Below are positions 1-11,763 of a stretch of DNA of 64,000 bases, one piece after another. Location of the stretch: the NCBI RefSeq assembly GCF_016906535.1, contig NC_057375.1, positions 1,674,001 through 1,738,000 of the forward strand, read 5' to 3'. Source of the DNA: Rhizoctonia solani. Its lineage: Eukaryota > Basidiomycota > Agaricomycetes > Cantharellales > Ceratobasidiaceae. A program made the position numbers and the translations under genes. The notes beneath the pieces are model-generated. The model was not told the origin of the DNA, did not search any database, and was given only the letters and a program-made list of their open reading frames with translations. Position 1 is the stretch's first letter, and every line of letters starts with the position of its first letter.

Positions 1-2084
1 CACTAGAGTCACTAAGTCCCAACAAGCATAAGCAAATGTTTGCGACGCTCTTTGTGGCTTATCTCTCTATCTCTTCGGAGCTCCTTCCGGTTCGCGAAGC
101 ATCCAAAACTGTCCAGCTATTCAAGCCTAAGAAAACTCCCGTGGGCTGCCCTCCCAGGCCTGACCTTTTTGCAGCTGACATAATTACACTGCATCAAACC
201 GGATCTCTCGGGCAACTTCATAAAGTAGTTAATGCCATAGGGTAAGCAAAGCCACACGTTAATTTGTTCGTTATATTGAAGAGCTTCTCCGGAAGTCGGA
301 TTATTGAACAGGGATGGGCAATTGATGTAGCGGTACTAGTTCACTTGATCGAAAGGACAACGCGAGATTTAATTCTGGCAGAGCGCGCCATCACCACATG
401 GTCCTACTGGGGTTATTCTGGGCTCGTGATTCCGTTAAGCTGGGCATCAAGCTTGACTATGCACGCAAAGTATCCACAAACACTCAGACATCAGCCTATT
501 GGAACCTTTGTCCACCGTTTGCGGTTGGTCTTAATGGAATTGTTGCGTGGCATCCCTGGTTCGTAATCCACTAGCTCGGCGTCGCTTAAATATCCGCTAA
601 ACTCAGAAACGATATAGACCGCTGGAGGATGTTAAACGACGCACTTGGCGAATATGATGTTCAGTCTCTTATATCACGCTTGTATGTTTTTTCGAGCACA
701 GTTCTTATTCTGCGGCTAATCTTTTGTTCAAAGAATTTGGGCAACCAGTCTATGTGAGTTGCGCATATACTCACTCGCCGAATCAAATGGACTTGAAATC
801 TTTTCTAACTAATTCAGTGGCGATCAATCTTCATCCTGCCCATCCTGTGCTACCAACGGTGTTTGGTACGCTTCGAGATGTCGGAAAAGAACGAGGGGGT
901 GTTCAAATGCCACTAACTGACGAAATAATGGCACTGGGTATCAATCCTGATACGTACGTGTTCGCATTTTAAACTGCCGACCAGCTGCTAAAGATTTTTT
1001 ACAGATTATCAGTTAGCTCCAACCAGAGGTTATGCCTTGAATTACTCATGAAGACACTGATTCACGAAGAACTAGTAATGCTTCTGGGTAATGCTGGAGT
1101 CGCATGCCCCGCAAAGCAAAGTCTGGTCGCGAACACGATCACTTTCGATAATATTCCCCACCTTCAGTCCCTTCTATTCGATAGACTCAACAGAGGGGCA
1201 GCCGACTGTTGTTCTCAAGATTCACCGGAGCCATTCAATCTACAGATTGTACCTGATGGATTATCGGAGAGTCCTGTCGTAGAATGCACGACATACCATC
1301 AGACGGATGCCCATAACATCAACGTCTCCTTATCTGGACCGGAAATCGCCTCGGCCCTTCCTGATTCAAAGTCTCCGGATGAAGATCAGTTGCTTGAAGA
1401 CGAGGTTTTGGAAGAAAAATTAACGCCAGATGATGCAGCCCGTTGTATTCAAGAAGCATGGAAAAAGGCCATCAAACGACAAGCGCAGCGACATCGCCTG
1501 CATGAATTCTCCGACGAGGGTCGTCTCTACGAATTACAACGCCCTCATTTTCCGAAAGCGGGTAAATCGGCCGAACGAAGGGATGTTTTGGCCCTGCATC
1601 TCATTAGAGGGCCGTGCCTATCTATCGTCTTGGGGCTTCAAATGCTAGTTGAAGAGATGCGCGAGTACCTTGAACATATTGACGATAACCTCAAGGAAGA
1701 CAACTTGAAACCTAAAGACGTGGAAGAGCTTCAGAAGAAGAACAAGAAGAATCAACAAAAAGTCGAGTAAGTGTAGCACTACAGGGTTATACTGAATTTC
1801 TTTAAACAAAATTTAATAGAGGTTACCTTGGCAAAGTGAGCGAATGCCTGCCGCCAGGCAAAGCCCCCAGGATCATAAAACAAGGAAACATTGGCGGTAT
1901 AAAAACCCAGACGAAAAAGGCCTGGGATGTTTTCATGAACGTTAAAAACTCAAAGACGGTGACCCAAGATGAGGGCTTCAAGGATGTCGAGAAAAGATTG
2001 TCTTATGGAAGAAACATGATTTTGAAGACGCTCGAGACATCCAACGACTTGAAACGTCCCAAAGGCAAGGGGCGTGCACGATAA
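1..2084 (+). CDS. 3' end of a UvrD/TRANK1-type helicase gene (partial, runs off left edge)
   Basis: This is the C-terminal part of a large protein whose helicase core would lie left of the window. The stretch encoded near 318-450 (AIDVAVLVHLIERTTRDLIL, later IPLSWASSL) aligns with the segment encoded near 47350-47490 in the complete helicase of this window (AIEANLLVNILEFIGREIIV, later LLPRSWAFDL). The last long exon, about 1048-1767, has an IQ-like basic helix (AARCIQEAWKKAIKRQAQRH), a patch resembling RYHERVLLGCMPHVL of the other gene, and a Lys/Glu-rich coiled coil. A short intron leads to a final exon ending with TAA at 2082-2084. Exons between 560 and 1047 are unclear; the reading frame shifts there and I could not place all splice sites. 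In this family the C-terminal part is helical and of unknown function. The paralogy rests on internal similarity in this window; helicase activity is inferred. Confidence 0.6.
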
Positions 2085-3591
2085 CATCAACGAGTTCAAG
2101 CCGTCCGCGTTGTATACTTCGGGAGTTGCGTTGTTGAATCGACGAAATGTGTATCTAGCTCTGTCGCTGCTGATCACGAATAATAATATCTTGGTTTTCA
2201 ATCAGCTGTATGCTATCGAATACGCAGTGTCTACTGACGTGGCTGGAGCCCTTTAAACACCGCTCATCTCTAACCCAACATACAATTTATTGGGTACTGC
2301 ATAAAAGTTACACCGATCTCAGAGCCGACAGTAACTACAATCCAAGCCATACAGGAAGCAAAATGTGGCAAATACGAAAGTAAGTCATCTGTCGAGGTCC
2401 TCCGACGAGTGCAATACGACTAAAGGCAGAAAATATCATGGAAATTGAATCGCAGACTAAACGAGACGAGAAAGTGTACAAATCGGGGATCCCTCACAGG
2501 ACAGTCCTTTGGAAGCTCTAGCCGGCAGCACAAAAAGTCTCCGGGGATCCTCCAAAGGACAGGAGTCGCTGTGAGAGCTCAATCCGACCAAGGGGCCACA
2601 ACCCGGAGATCTTCAAGAGGGCCTCATTGCCCTGATGAAGCTCGCCCCGGAATCGTGTTAAATAATTTTTTTTGGTATTTTTATGTTTTCCTTCTTTTTT
2701 TTGTATGCTTTTGTGTTCGCATAGATTCATGTGGAGTTTAAATAGCGAAACTAGTTGCCTTGTGAGACGTTAGCATTATCATGCTTACAAATTGTAGGAC
2801 TGATACTCAACCTGTTGAGCGTCGTTTCATCTCATTTCTTGTGCTTCGCATCCACAAAGCAACTGGCGGCAATAGACGACATGTGATAAAGTCGCGCCCA
2901 TTCCTCCCTGATCGCTCGTTGGAACAATTGCACCCAGTCGTAGTTTCCTTGGAACGACAAGGAGGTTGAAGCATGCGCATCGATAGCCTCGGGTGTAATG
3001 AGCAGTGGCTTGACTGGACCAAGTATGGGACGCCAGGCACCCGACACCTGAGCAGAGCAAGAGCTTGCCCAAGTCCTCCTATCATGTACCAAGTTAACCA
3101 AACCAAACCAGAGAAGGAAAAAAAACACTCGGTGTGCATACCCATTTCCTGGGTGACTTGGTTCTCGCGCAGGTGTCGATCCATGATCTCCCCATGGCCG
3201 CTGCCGTGCATGAAGTCGATACTTCACTAAAGGGTTTCAAACCAACAGCTACGACATCGAATCTGGTATTGATTGCATACAGTCAGACTATTGTAAGACA
3301 AATTCACTAACTCTCCACAAGAGCTCGCTCCCCGACCGAAGTATTCGCTATTGTATACGAGTACTGGATCACAAATTTAACCGAACCCAACGCTCGTTTA
3401 CAATAGCGAATACTCCGGACACTACTCGGCTCTTCACACATATAGCCGCCCAGCTCTTTCAAAGCGCCACGGCTTGAGAGCACTCGTCCAAGTATTTAAT
3501 GTAAAATACTGATCCTTCCTATCCTCCTGATACTCTCGCTCAGAGGAGCGCTCTCTCAAGCCCACGGACAATCAAACCGGAACTGGATGGC
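2085..3591. other. Intergenic region with a hairpin and no convincing gene
   Basis: No open frame here shows a recognisable domain. A possible two-exon small gene runs from an ATG near 2363 with an intron donor at about 2380 and an acceptor near 2428, but it would encode only about 35 residues and has no recognised similarity. A T-rich tract lies at about 2662-2705. The only clear structure is the inverted repeat at 3341-3413, listed separately. Overlapping open frames on both strands at 2807-3230 have no motif and read as chance. Confidence 0.5.
3341..3413. repeat. 15-bp perfect inverted repeat (hairpin)
   Basis: GTATTCGCTATTGTA at 3341-3355 is repeated as its exact reverse complement at 3399-3413, with a 43-nt spacer. 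It lies about 180 bp beyond the 3' side of the MYND-finger gene. It could be a decayed transposon end or a structure in the transcript; the sequence does not decide. Confidence 0.6.
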
Positions 3592-4451
3592 TTACTTGGT
3601 TCTATGCTCGGAAGAATCACGTGGCATGACATCGATGACGAGGGCATATTTGGTCAAGTTCTGCGGGACCTGGGACAGGTTCATCCCAAGAATACAGGCC
3701 GAGACCAAGGTCGGGGTATGGAAGGCTTCCCAACGCCGAAGATTGATCGACAGGTCGGACTGATGAACCCAAGCCGAGGAAAAAAGCGCCGGTGGTAAAT
3801 CCAAATCCGAATTCATTGGTTTGTCCACCCAACAAAGAAAGAAAAACGCCAAAAAGTGGCTTATGGGACTTACAGAAGAGCTACCTCCCGTACGGGCAGC
3901 GATGGCTTGATACACTCGATCGACGCACCGTTAACGTGGCAATTCCTAATTATGGGTAGATCCGCTTGAACATGATTACTTGAAAAGACACTAGCCAATG
4001 AATGGCTTACCTCCTATGAGACTGTTGGTCGCACAACGATCAAATTCGCATCATTGCCCGATTCCACAACACACGAATTCACATAAAATAAACTTACAGG
4101 CCAGTCTTCTGCCTGACACGTCTTCGACTGATGTAATCGTAATCAGAGGCCATTTTGGGAGTTAGTACAAACTCGGAAATACATGAATAGGGAAGACACT
4201 TACAATAATGCGAGCTTTTGAAGCCGCCGCCATCGTCGATCGCACAGAATCGGGGTCAGTACCAGAGGTAAAACAAAAGGTGGAAAGGGGGGAGGAGCAG
4301 GAGAAAGAGAAGGAGAAGGAAGATCAAAGTAAAGAAACAAGACATACGTTTTGCATTGCGCACAGGCCTTGAGGTGGGCTCCGCCAGCTGCAGACTTGCT
4401 GCAATTACGAGCGGCGCACACCCGAAACCGAGGTCTAGAAGACGGGGGCAT
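3592..4451 (-). CDS. MYND-type zinc finger protein (model incomplete)
   Basis: Read on the minus strand from the ATG at 4451-4449. The first exon gives MPPSSRPRFRVCAARNCSK followed by AHLKACAQCKT, the first two Cys pairs of a MYND finger, and stops at a GTATGT donor near 4346. A later short exon near 4100-4120 reads SKTCQAEDWP, matching the CS-x-x-CQ-x-x-DW part of the finger. The downstream exon (about 3600-3850) carries LRRWEAFHTPTLVSACILGM, which resembles the W-x-x-H-x-P-x-L region found after the finger in many agaricomycete MYND proteins. The piece joining the two finger halves is not clear in frame, so an exon or a base may be missing. The TAA at 3592 may lie inside an intron (AA|GTAAGCC), so the gene may extend further left. 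MYND fingers bind proline-rich partners; the specific role is unknown. Confidence 0.55.
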
Positions 4452-5680
4452 CAAACAAGCGCAAGCGGCAACGGCACGCAACTGTGGGTGGGGTTAAGTA
4501 CATAGATCGTGCCTGTCACGAAACGTAAGCACTTCAACCTGTGCGGCGCTTCGTCATTGTTACCCCACTGGCACCCCCTCATCGTCTGTGAAGCGGACGT
4601 TCTTCGCATATAGCCGATTTCGGTACATCAGAAGGCTAAAATCTCGGAGAAGACTGTTATTGAATTGAATATAAATCCCGAAGATGGCTAAAATGACAGG
4701 AGTTTGACGCCTGGCTTGAGCGCCATACATTCAACGAGGGCGTCAAGGCGGTGCAAACGCGACTTGTCCGCAGTGCGTATAGCGCCGACTATTCCGTTCT
4801 CTCCAGAATCGTCAAAGCTTCAAGGGCTCATTCAACTTTTACAAAAACCATTCATTCCCCAACGGCTTTAAACCAGCCGTGGTGCATTCTCACCAAGGTC
4901 TCGCCATCATTCGATAATTAAGGTTTCTCAGGATTTCCCGATGCAACCCATTAATAACCCTAGCACGTTTATATGCGCGTTCCTTGGACTACAGCTGGAA
5001 CTCTTGACCTGCAGTATGGGAAATATAATATCCGAGTTCACAGATCAATAGAAAAATGGCGCAGAGCTGGGTTCTAGAAACACGTATAGGAAACCTGCGA
5101 GTCAAGAAACTGCACGTCAAGAGTTCCGGCAGCAGCTGTTTCCAGTCCGATCGACTAAATGGAGCTTGGAGCCTCTTTTAACTCCCCGATCAGTAGAAAA
5201 ACTCTAGGTATATTGGGTGTGCATCGTGGTCATGCATGTCCAGACAAACCCCACTCGTCGGTTTGCTTCGAACCCCAGTCTTGCTGGTCAAGGGTATTCG
5301 GTTGAGAGGAGCTAATATAGAAGGTGAGACCTGTACCTCCTGGCGGGCAGTACACCCACGACATCTGTGGCGATCTGGCATCCTTGAATTGTAAGATTGC
5401 AGCATGAAGGATTATCACGAGCTGTGGTTAAATCGTTCACCACAATTTGCAATTCGCCCCAGGCAATTTTGCTGGGTTAAAAAAGCATCGGATCTTACTC
5501 GAAAGAAACGTTTGGTTCAAACAAAAAGTAGATATATAATACAAAAAGCACACACACACAAAAGGATGATGTTCACTAGTTCATTGCCAGCAAAAAACAT
5601 CCCCACACCAAAGCGACATGCATATGCTAAATACACCCTCAAACAAAAGACACATATCACCCTCGAGCGAATAAAGTGGC
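4452..5680. other. Intergenic region, nothing recognised
   Basis: This separates the start of the MYND gene from the 3' end of the eL8 gene. Small open frames at 5190-5420 and 5404-5844 show no domain, and the latter overlaps the eL8 coding end in antisense. No RNA gene or repeat was seen. Confidence 0.5.
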
Positions 5681-7007
5681 TTAGAGGGAAGCAGCGGCAG
5701 CAGCCGAGACGGTCTGACCAGCTGCCTTGGCACGTTTGCGGAGTTTGGCAGTCGACTTGTTACCACGGAGACCTCCACCCCAGTGACGGCGGTGTTCCTC
5801 GTACTTGTCGGTGCTATAAACAAGCGCGCATCAGTAAAGAGTGAACCTAGGCGCTAGGGGCCAAACTTACAAGTTGGCCTTGGCAGCAGAGACAAGGGTG
5901 GAGAGCTCCTTGTTGTCTTCGCTGCGGACGTCCTGGAGAGTCAAGACGGCAGCGGTCTTCTTGTGGACGACGGTACCGAGGCGGGCCTTGGACTTGACAA
6001 TAACATAAGGGACACCCATCTAAAACACGAAATTAGACTGGGTGGATTTTGGAATGGAAACACACAAACCTTGCGGCAGAGAGCAGGGAGGAAAACGACA
6101 AGCTCAATGGGGTCAACATCGTTGGCAATGACAACGAGGTTGGCCTTCTTGGCCTCAATGAGAGCGACGGTGTGGTTAAGACCGTACTTGACATACAAGG
6201 GCTTCTTCGAGTCCTGCAGCGCTTGTTAGAGGCATTTCAGTCGTGTTATAGCACAACTCGCCTTATCCTTGGCCTCCTTGGACTCGGCGGTGGCCTTGGC
6301 GTGGCATCCAAACGAGCCTTCTTCTCCTGCTTGGTCTCTGGACGGTACTTGTTAGGAGCTTGAAGAGCTGAGTGGCAGTGTTCTTGTCAGGGTGTGGTCA
6401 AACTGGGCGATCGCAGGGGGACCTTGAGGCGCTTGTTGAGGATGACCTTTTGGCGCTGGAGGCGAACGTATTCGGGCCACTTGACAAAGCGGGTGAGGTC
6501 GGTCGTGGGACGGATGTCCTGGCCTGGATAGCTGTGAAACTAGGCACATACTCGGCACAGCACAGCCACATACCGATACCAAAGTTACGGGGGTTCGCGG
6601 TGAAGAGCGGGTTCTTGGTGGCCGCCTTGGACTTGGAGGAAGCGCCAAAGGGGGCGGCGGCGGGCTTCTTTCCGGATTTGGCCTTTGGGGGCTGGTCATT
6701 GAGCAGGACGAGGTTAGCAATTGCGGTCACTTCAAGAGCAGACACACAATGCCTTGTCTTGCGCCTCGGATGCTCTAGCGCCATCTCTTATACAGAGTGA
6801 CCCAGCGGGGACCCACTTCATCGCAAAAGCTCAGTGGTATAGAGTAAAATACTCCTTGAAAATGAAGATAATCCTGCAAAAATTATTGTTAGCCTCCATA
6901 TACACACACTCTCCTCCGCGACCTACCATTCTCAATTTATCCCCATAATTCTAGCGAGCCATCCAAGACGCATTCAAAGACACCGCATAGTCTGTTAAAC
7001 GTACCAT
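5681..7007 (-). CDS. RPL8: 60S ribosomal protein eL8 (yeast Rpl8 / human RPL7A)
   Basis: A structural protein of the large ribosomal subunit, of the L7Ae RNA-binding fold. The ATG at 7007-7005 is followed at once by an intron (ATG|GTACGT), a layout common in fungal ribosomal genes, and exon 2 starts at 6691 with [16 protein letters not shown]. The family text is then clear: [63 protein letters not shown], the L7Ae core [20 protein letters not shown], and the C-terminal [16 protein letters not shown], ending with TAA at 5681-5683. Length is about 265 residues, normal for the family. One intron near 6262 appears to use a GC donor (AAG|GCGAGT). Within about 6290-6400 the frame changes at least three times by single-base losses; in so conserved and essential a protein this looks like sequence error rather than decay, unless this is a second, dead copy. 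Confidence 0.95.
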
Positions 7008-7371
7008 TTTTACTAAAGCTTGAGGTCTTGAGGTTGTCGAGGTGTGTGATGATCACTTTGACCGGATCCAAACTTCGGACTCAAATCACCCGGGTTGGAA
7101 AGCAACTGTCTAGTTCCATCGAGGGTCCAGAATACCCGGCTGTCCAGCGAGTGTCTGTATAGCGATGGAAAATAGGAGTGCGCGGGTCGGAGAGTTCAAG
7201 TTGAGCTGACATTATTCATGTATGAGAAGCAAAGTTACTTCTTGAACAACATTTGTTAGCCCTATTTGGTTCCACTCCACTTATATAGCAACTTGTAAAT
7301 TAAGCCCACTATTACAGTATACCGGTATATATGTCACTATATTACAACATTGAATTCCCAAGTATATATTT
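7008..7371. other. Spacer between eL8 start and sterol glucosyltransferase 3' end
   Basis: This holds the eL8 promoter and 5' leader on the minus strand and the 3' flank of the sterol glucosyltransferase. I see no gene or repeat in it. Confidence 0.5.
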
Positions 7372-10300
7372 TCAGGCTTTCATTTTACCTTTGCCCTTCT
7401 TATCCCCCTTCCTTTTAGCCTTGTACTCCACAAATGCTTCGATCACCGCATATTGTTCTTGTAACGAGGCACGCTCCGATGCTACGATCCCTTCCGCCCG
7501 TCTTGCGACAATCCTCTCCTTTCCGATTTCCTTATGAGACAGCGATCTCGCTGTGCCTTCTATAGGCATAGAAACAAATTGAAGCGCACCTCCAACGGGC
7601 TTGGCGACAAGATTCAATGCTGGTCCAAACGAGTTGGCAAGTCAATCCATATAGTCATGGAGGGTTCACTTACTGCCCACTCCCAGTCCCCCAACAGCGC
7701 CATAGAATCCCTACAAAGGTACTGCGTTAGATGATTCCTCCCCGAGTAATAAAAAAGACAAATACACACATCATTTTTAAGCCCCTTTATAGGCTCCGTG
7801 ACAAAATCGCTTACCCCATCATATATTCCTAGTACAAGCCCCTAAGCAAAAGTTGTCAATAAGCCTGATAACAAGGTAAAGGTATCAAGATTACCTTGGT
7901 CCCCTGAGCGATCCCAGATCCCAGACCAGTGACCTTTTTATGCTCTCGCACCTCGCTCCCATATAGTCTCGGCATATTAGACACACCCTCGGCTGCGCCT
8001 TGGAGAGTCCCCTGGATACCTGCAAGGGAAAGAAAGAGAAGTACTAAGTTTAGAGTTGGAACTATCAATTCATGCATGTGAATTCTCACCTCGTGCGCTT
8101 GCCCGAGTAACTTGCGCGATCCCTCTCCCCGGTCTAGTCGGAACTTTTACTATGCCCCTTCCGATATCATTAAGAGACCTCAGAGCAGGGATCAGAGTTC
8201 CCGTCACTGGGTCAACAGCCTCGACATAAGGGTTGTACTCCCTCGAACCTATCCCACCCAGGGGCGTTACAAATTAGAATTGTACGGCTAGACACGGTCC
8301 GATTGTGACTCACGATACAGCTTTAGTTTCTTTAGTTTAAGATGTTTTGATTGTGCCAAAACTTGAGCGGCGAAAGCACTTAAGCGCAGGTTGTATTTGG
8401 CCGAGTACCAAACTGCCACCCGGTTGGGCGTTAGATCGCATCTAGAGATAAGCACGTTGTCAGTCAAAACGTCCCCGGAGTAAAGGTTAAAGTGCTCACT
8501 TCATGTCGAGTAAAGGCAAATGACGATGAAACGATTCTACACCCTTTCCAGCTCCATCCTATTAAGAATTCGTTAAGTGCGGTATTAAAAACAGATAAGG
8601 TGTAAACACGGACTTCGCGCATGATCATCTTTCCAACCTGCTTTGCTGCACCAAGTGAAGAGGGGGACAATGCGATCCGAATAGCAGAAGCAAACATCTC
8701 TGGCGTGAGTGTTTTGTGGTCCAGAGGTGGCGGCCCAGCTCCCCGCGATGCGATCTGGGTAGCCCACCAAGGCTAAATTAGTAGATTGGGGTTCATCAGA
8801 AGTCACACATGCTACGCGTACTGTTTCTCCTACCTGATCGCCAAAAAAGGGAACAATAATCGTCGGTTTCCCACATTTTAAGCCCGCCGCAGTAGTTCCT
8901 GCGACCTATTAGCCGGACAATCATAGTATACATACGCATATATACTGACCTGCTCCTCCATGGTGACACACTGCACTGACGTACTGAAAGAGCCAATCGT
9001 GGGGTACGTTCCCAAGAGCGAACACATGGGGGCCAGCGGATTTAATCATTTCCTCGTCTAAACCTCCCCAGCCTGGAGAGATGATTGCTCGTACTCCAGC
9101 TTGGGCGACTCCAGTAAGAATAGTTCCTGTTTTCAAAGGTCAACCGAATCACATCACAATAATGATCAGGCTCACCAGTTATCCTCTTGGGATCTTCCAA
9201 AACGATCGAACCAAATCTAAATATGAAAAATGAGCTTGAGTAAGAATATTTATCTTCGTTTCAAGGGATGGCCAACCCTATGTACACAGGAGGAGGCCCT
9301 GCATTGAGGAATTCGACCAGGTCTCGAGGGGGCTATAATCCTTAGCCATGTCCAAGAAATAAAAACCAACAACATCTTCGGGAAGTAAAAGTTCAGTAGC
9401 CTTTAAAAAACGACAGGAAAGCAAACAAATACCTATATGATTCATCCAGTCAGTGGGTTTCGGTATGAGCGCAGGGGACAGACAATATGTCCAAGGAATA
9501 TTGCAGCGCTCTATCATCCCCACGGCCGATGCAGACGAGAGGTATTGAAGTCCCAGGCGCCTGGTACGAAACTTATTAATGGTGCGACCGAGCCTTAGCC
9601 AGAATATGAGTGCACGTGCTATACTATGAGTCTCGTATAAGCATTGGCTTACCCTTGCCATGTCATTAAATCTACCAAACCGTAAGAGTAATAATTCAGG
9701 ATATTGGCATCAGTGCTCCCATTCTGCAACACATTGACCAGAGGATGTGGGAAGGCCGCGGTCGGACACCACGGCATTGCTTTAAAAGGCTTCGTAAGTA
9801 CAGAATTTCGAACTAGTAAACATATAGGCTTACTAAAGGACAAAAGCAACGGAATTCCTAGTGCTTCAGCACAATGTATGTGAGCAAATGTAGGTGGGTT
9901 TGAAATAATTGCGTCTGCGACGAATATGGTCTTCGTATCATCGTCAGGCTCAATACACGATAAATAGCACCCCTCCAGAATCTGCCGATTTTAATTTCTG
10001 AGTTATTTCTCGAGCTTAATGAATTCCATATCATACCTCTGCCACCATCTTTTGCTTCTTTCCTATATCTCCATTCGTTATGCTTTTGAAACCTGGGATG
10101 AGACCAGGATTGCGGACCATGTAGCTCATTAATTCATGGGGATCGCCACCAATGTTGAAGAATCGCAGCCCCGCATCTTTTACGAGTTTACGAAAGGTTT
10201 CATGAGTTGCAAGACGAACGGTATGGCCGTACTTCTGGAGCCGTTGGCCAAGAGCCAAGTATGGTTGTACATCTCCTACATTGGGGTGAGTGGGTGGCTT

Positions 10301-10906
10301 GTGGTCGTCATTATATATATCAGGCGCACCTCGACTTCCGACGATCATGATATTCACATTCATTGGAGGCGCACGAGCAAATCCTGTCTCGTCAATCCCA
10401 ACCTCCTCCACGGGCACTCTATAGATATCAGGCAGAGGTTTGTCAAATCTATGACCGAATGCCATAGATACCCGGCCGTTGCTGTGAAATGAGGTTTCTA
10501 CCCCATGTTCTGGATGAAGGCCAAGAGTGGGATGAACTGTAAATGGATTAGACTCGGAGCCATTACTGAAAAAAATATACTTGAGCTTACTGGTATCAAA
10601 ACTTGTTACTGACTCAACCAGAGTTTCCTCGTCAGTGTTTGAGTATACGCCTTTGTGCCCCGAGCTGGAGCCGCCGTATCCGTAGGGCACCGACATGGAA
10701 TCCTGATGATAGTATGCAAGGCTCGAACACTCTGGTCCCGAAAAGGCATAGTTATTCTGTGGTTGAGAATAGCCGGCATAGTTAGCACTGAATGTGGGAG
10801 TATCAATAGATACAGCACGATTCCGAGTACTAGTACGATGAAGTTGTAATGTTTGAGATGTGCTTGATCTACGAATAGTTGAAGGGGGCGCATTCATTAC
10901 AAGCAT
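7372..10906 (-). CDS. UDP-glucose:sterol 3-beta-glucosyltransferase (GT1, Atg26/UGT51-type catalytic core)
   Basis: Transfers glucose from UDP-glucose to the 3-hydroxyl of sterols at cytoplasmic membrane faces. Starting at ATG 10906-10904, a Ser-rich N-terminal region of about 180 residues precedes the GT fold: MNVNIMIVGSRG|DVQPYLALGQRL, then LATHETFRKLV, FNIGGDPHELMSYMV, PGLIPGFKSI, SFTMPWCPT-like text near 9770, and the nucleotide-sugar motif NVPHDWLFQYVSAVCHHGGAG continuing as GTTAAGLKCGKPTIIVPFFG. An intron of 54 nt (10276-10329) without a stop splits GSRG from DVQPY. The C-terminal 200 residues (GIQGTLQGAAEGV, IYDGVSDFVTEPIKG, VGGLGVG, LVAKPVGGALQF) resemble the C-terminal region of VPS13/ATG2 proteins. 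No GRAM or PH domain is encoded before the core, unlike yeast Atg26. A one-base loss in a C run at 9328-9332 shifts the frame within an otherwise intact exon. Estimated length is about 900 residues. Confidence 0.9.
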
Positions 10907-11763
10907 GCTGAATCTTCACCAGCTGCGAAGTATAAGGAAAGGAGTTTGATGCATAACATATCGTAGTTTCAGGCATTTAAATACTGGTTTAAGACTTGCG
11001 GGTCGCGCGGTGCGCTGGGACTCGGTAAGCGCCAGCAGAAAGTCAAGGGTAACTGGAAATAGAATGCACAGCCCCTGGGAACATGCAGATCATTCAAAGC
11101 CCAAGAATATCATATTCGAGATAAGTACAAAGTACTAAAGCAAGTCGAGCTAAGGCACTCAACTATTGGAATTGTTCTCAGGTAGTGGTTGATTGTGCCC
11201 AGGAAGTATTAAGACTAATATCCCATGATAGATCGAGTTACTATTCTAGAAATGAAAGATGTAGATTTGCTCAAAGCAGGAATATGATATACCCCACGCC
11301 GTAGCTATAATAAATAATTCGGCAAACCGAGTCATATACAGGGGTCGCTGGCGAACCGATACACGTGACACACTCCCATATCCCGTCATCGATAGATCAC
11401 TGAAAGTTATCACTAACCACAATGAGAACTTTGACATAATTGCGGTCGATTCTCGTCGTTACACACGCGGAATTCGATTAGACATATAGCAAACTGAATC
11501 TATAGCAACATATTATGTGCCGTGATAATGACTAATGGTTTCACGAGGGGCCATTGGAACCAGAGACCATTTTCATTCCGCAACAACAAATTCCAACCCA
11601 CGAAGCTTGATTTGCACAGCTTTAACGCCTCCACGACATCCGCAAGCTACTATTTCTTTGGTGGATCTGCACTGGCGTGGCACCCGCTCTGCTACTTCAA
11701 TTTAAGTTATCGTGCACATTATTTCTCGGCCCAGTCCATCTACGGTGATAGTATAACAACACC
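10907..11763. other. Divergent promoter region between sterol glucosyltransferase and Zn2Cys6 regulator
   Basis: This 857-bp stretch separates two genes transcribed away from each other, so both promoters should lie here. I saw no coding exon, RNA gene or strong repeat. Small open frames at 11246-11437 and 11522-11806 have no domain; the second overlaps the regulator's first exon in another frame. Confidence 0.5.

Noticed and set aside
2807..3230. Overlapping open frames as a possible gene
   Set aside because: Three minus-strand and one plus-strand frames compete, without motifs or family resemblance.
5404..5844. A 146-codon open frame on the plus strand
   Set aside because: Its second half is antisense to the eL8 C-terminal exon and the first half has no similarity.
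5681..7007. Calling the eL8 gene a pseudogene because of frame breaks
   Set aside because: The breaks are single-base and cluster in runs, the protein text is highly conserved, and the same type of change occurs in many other genes here.
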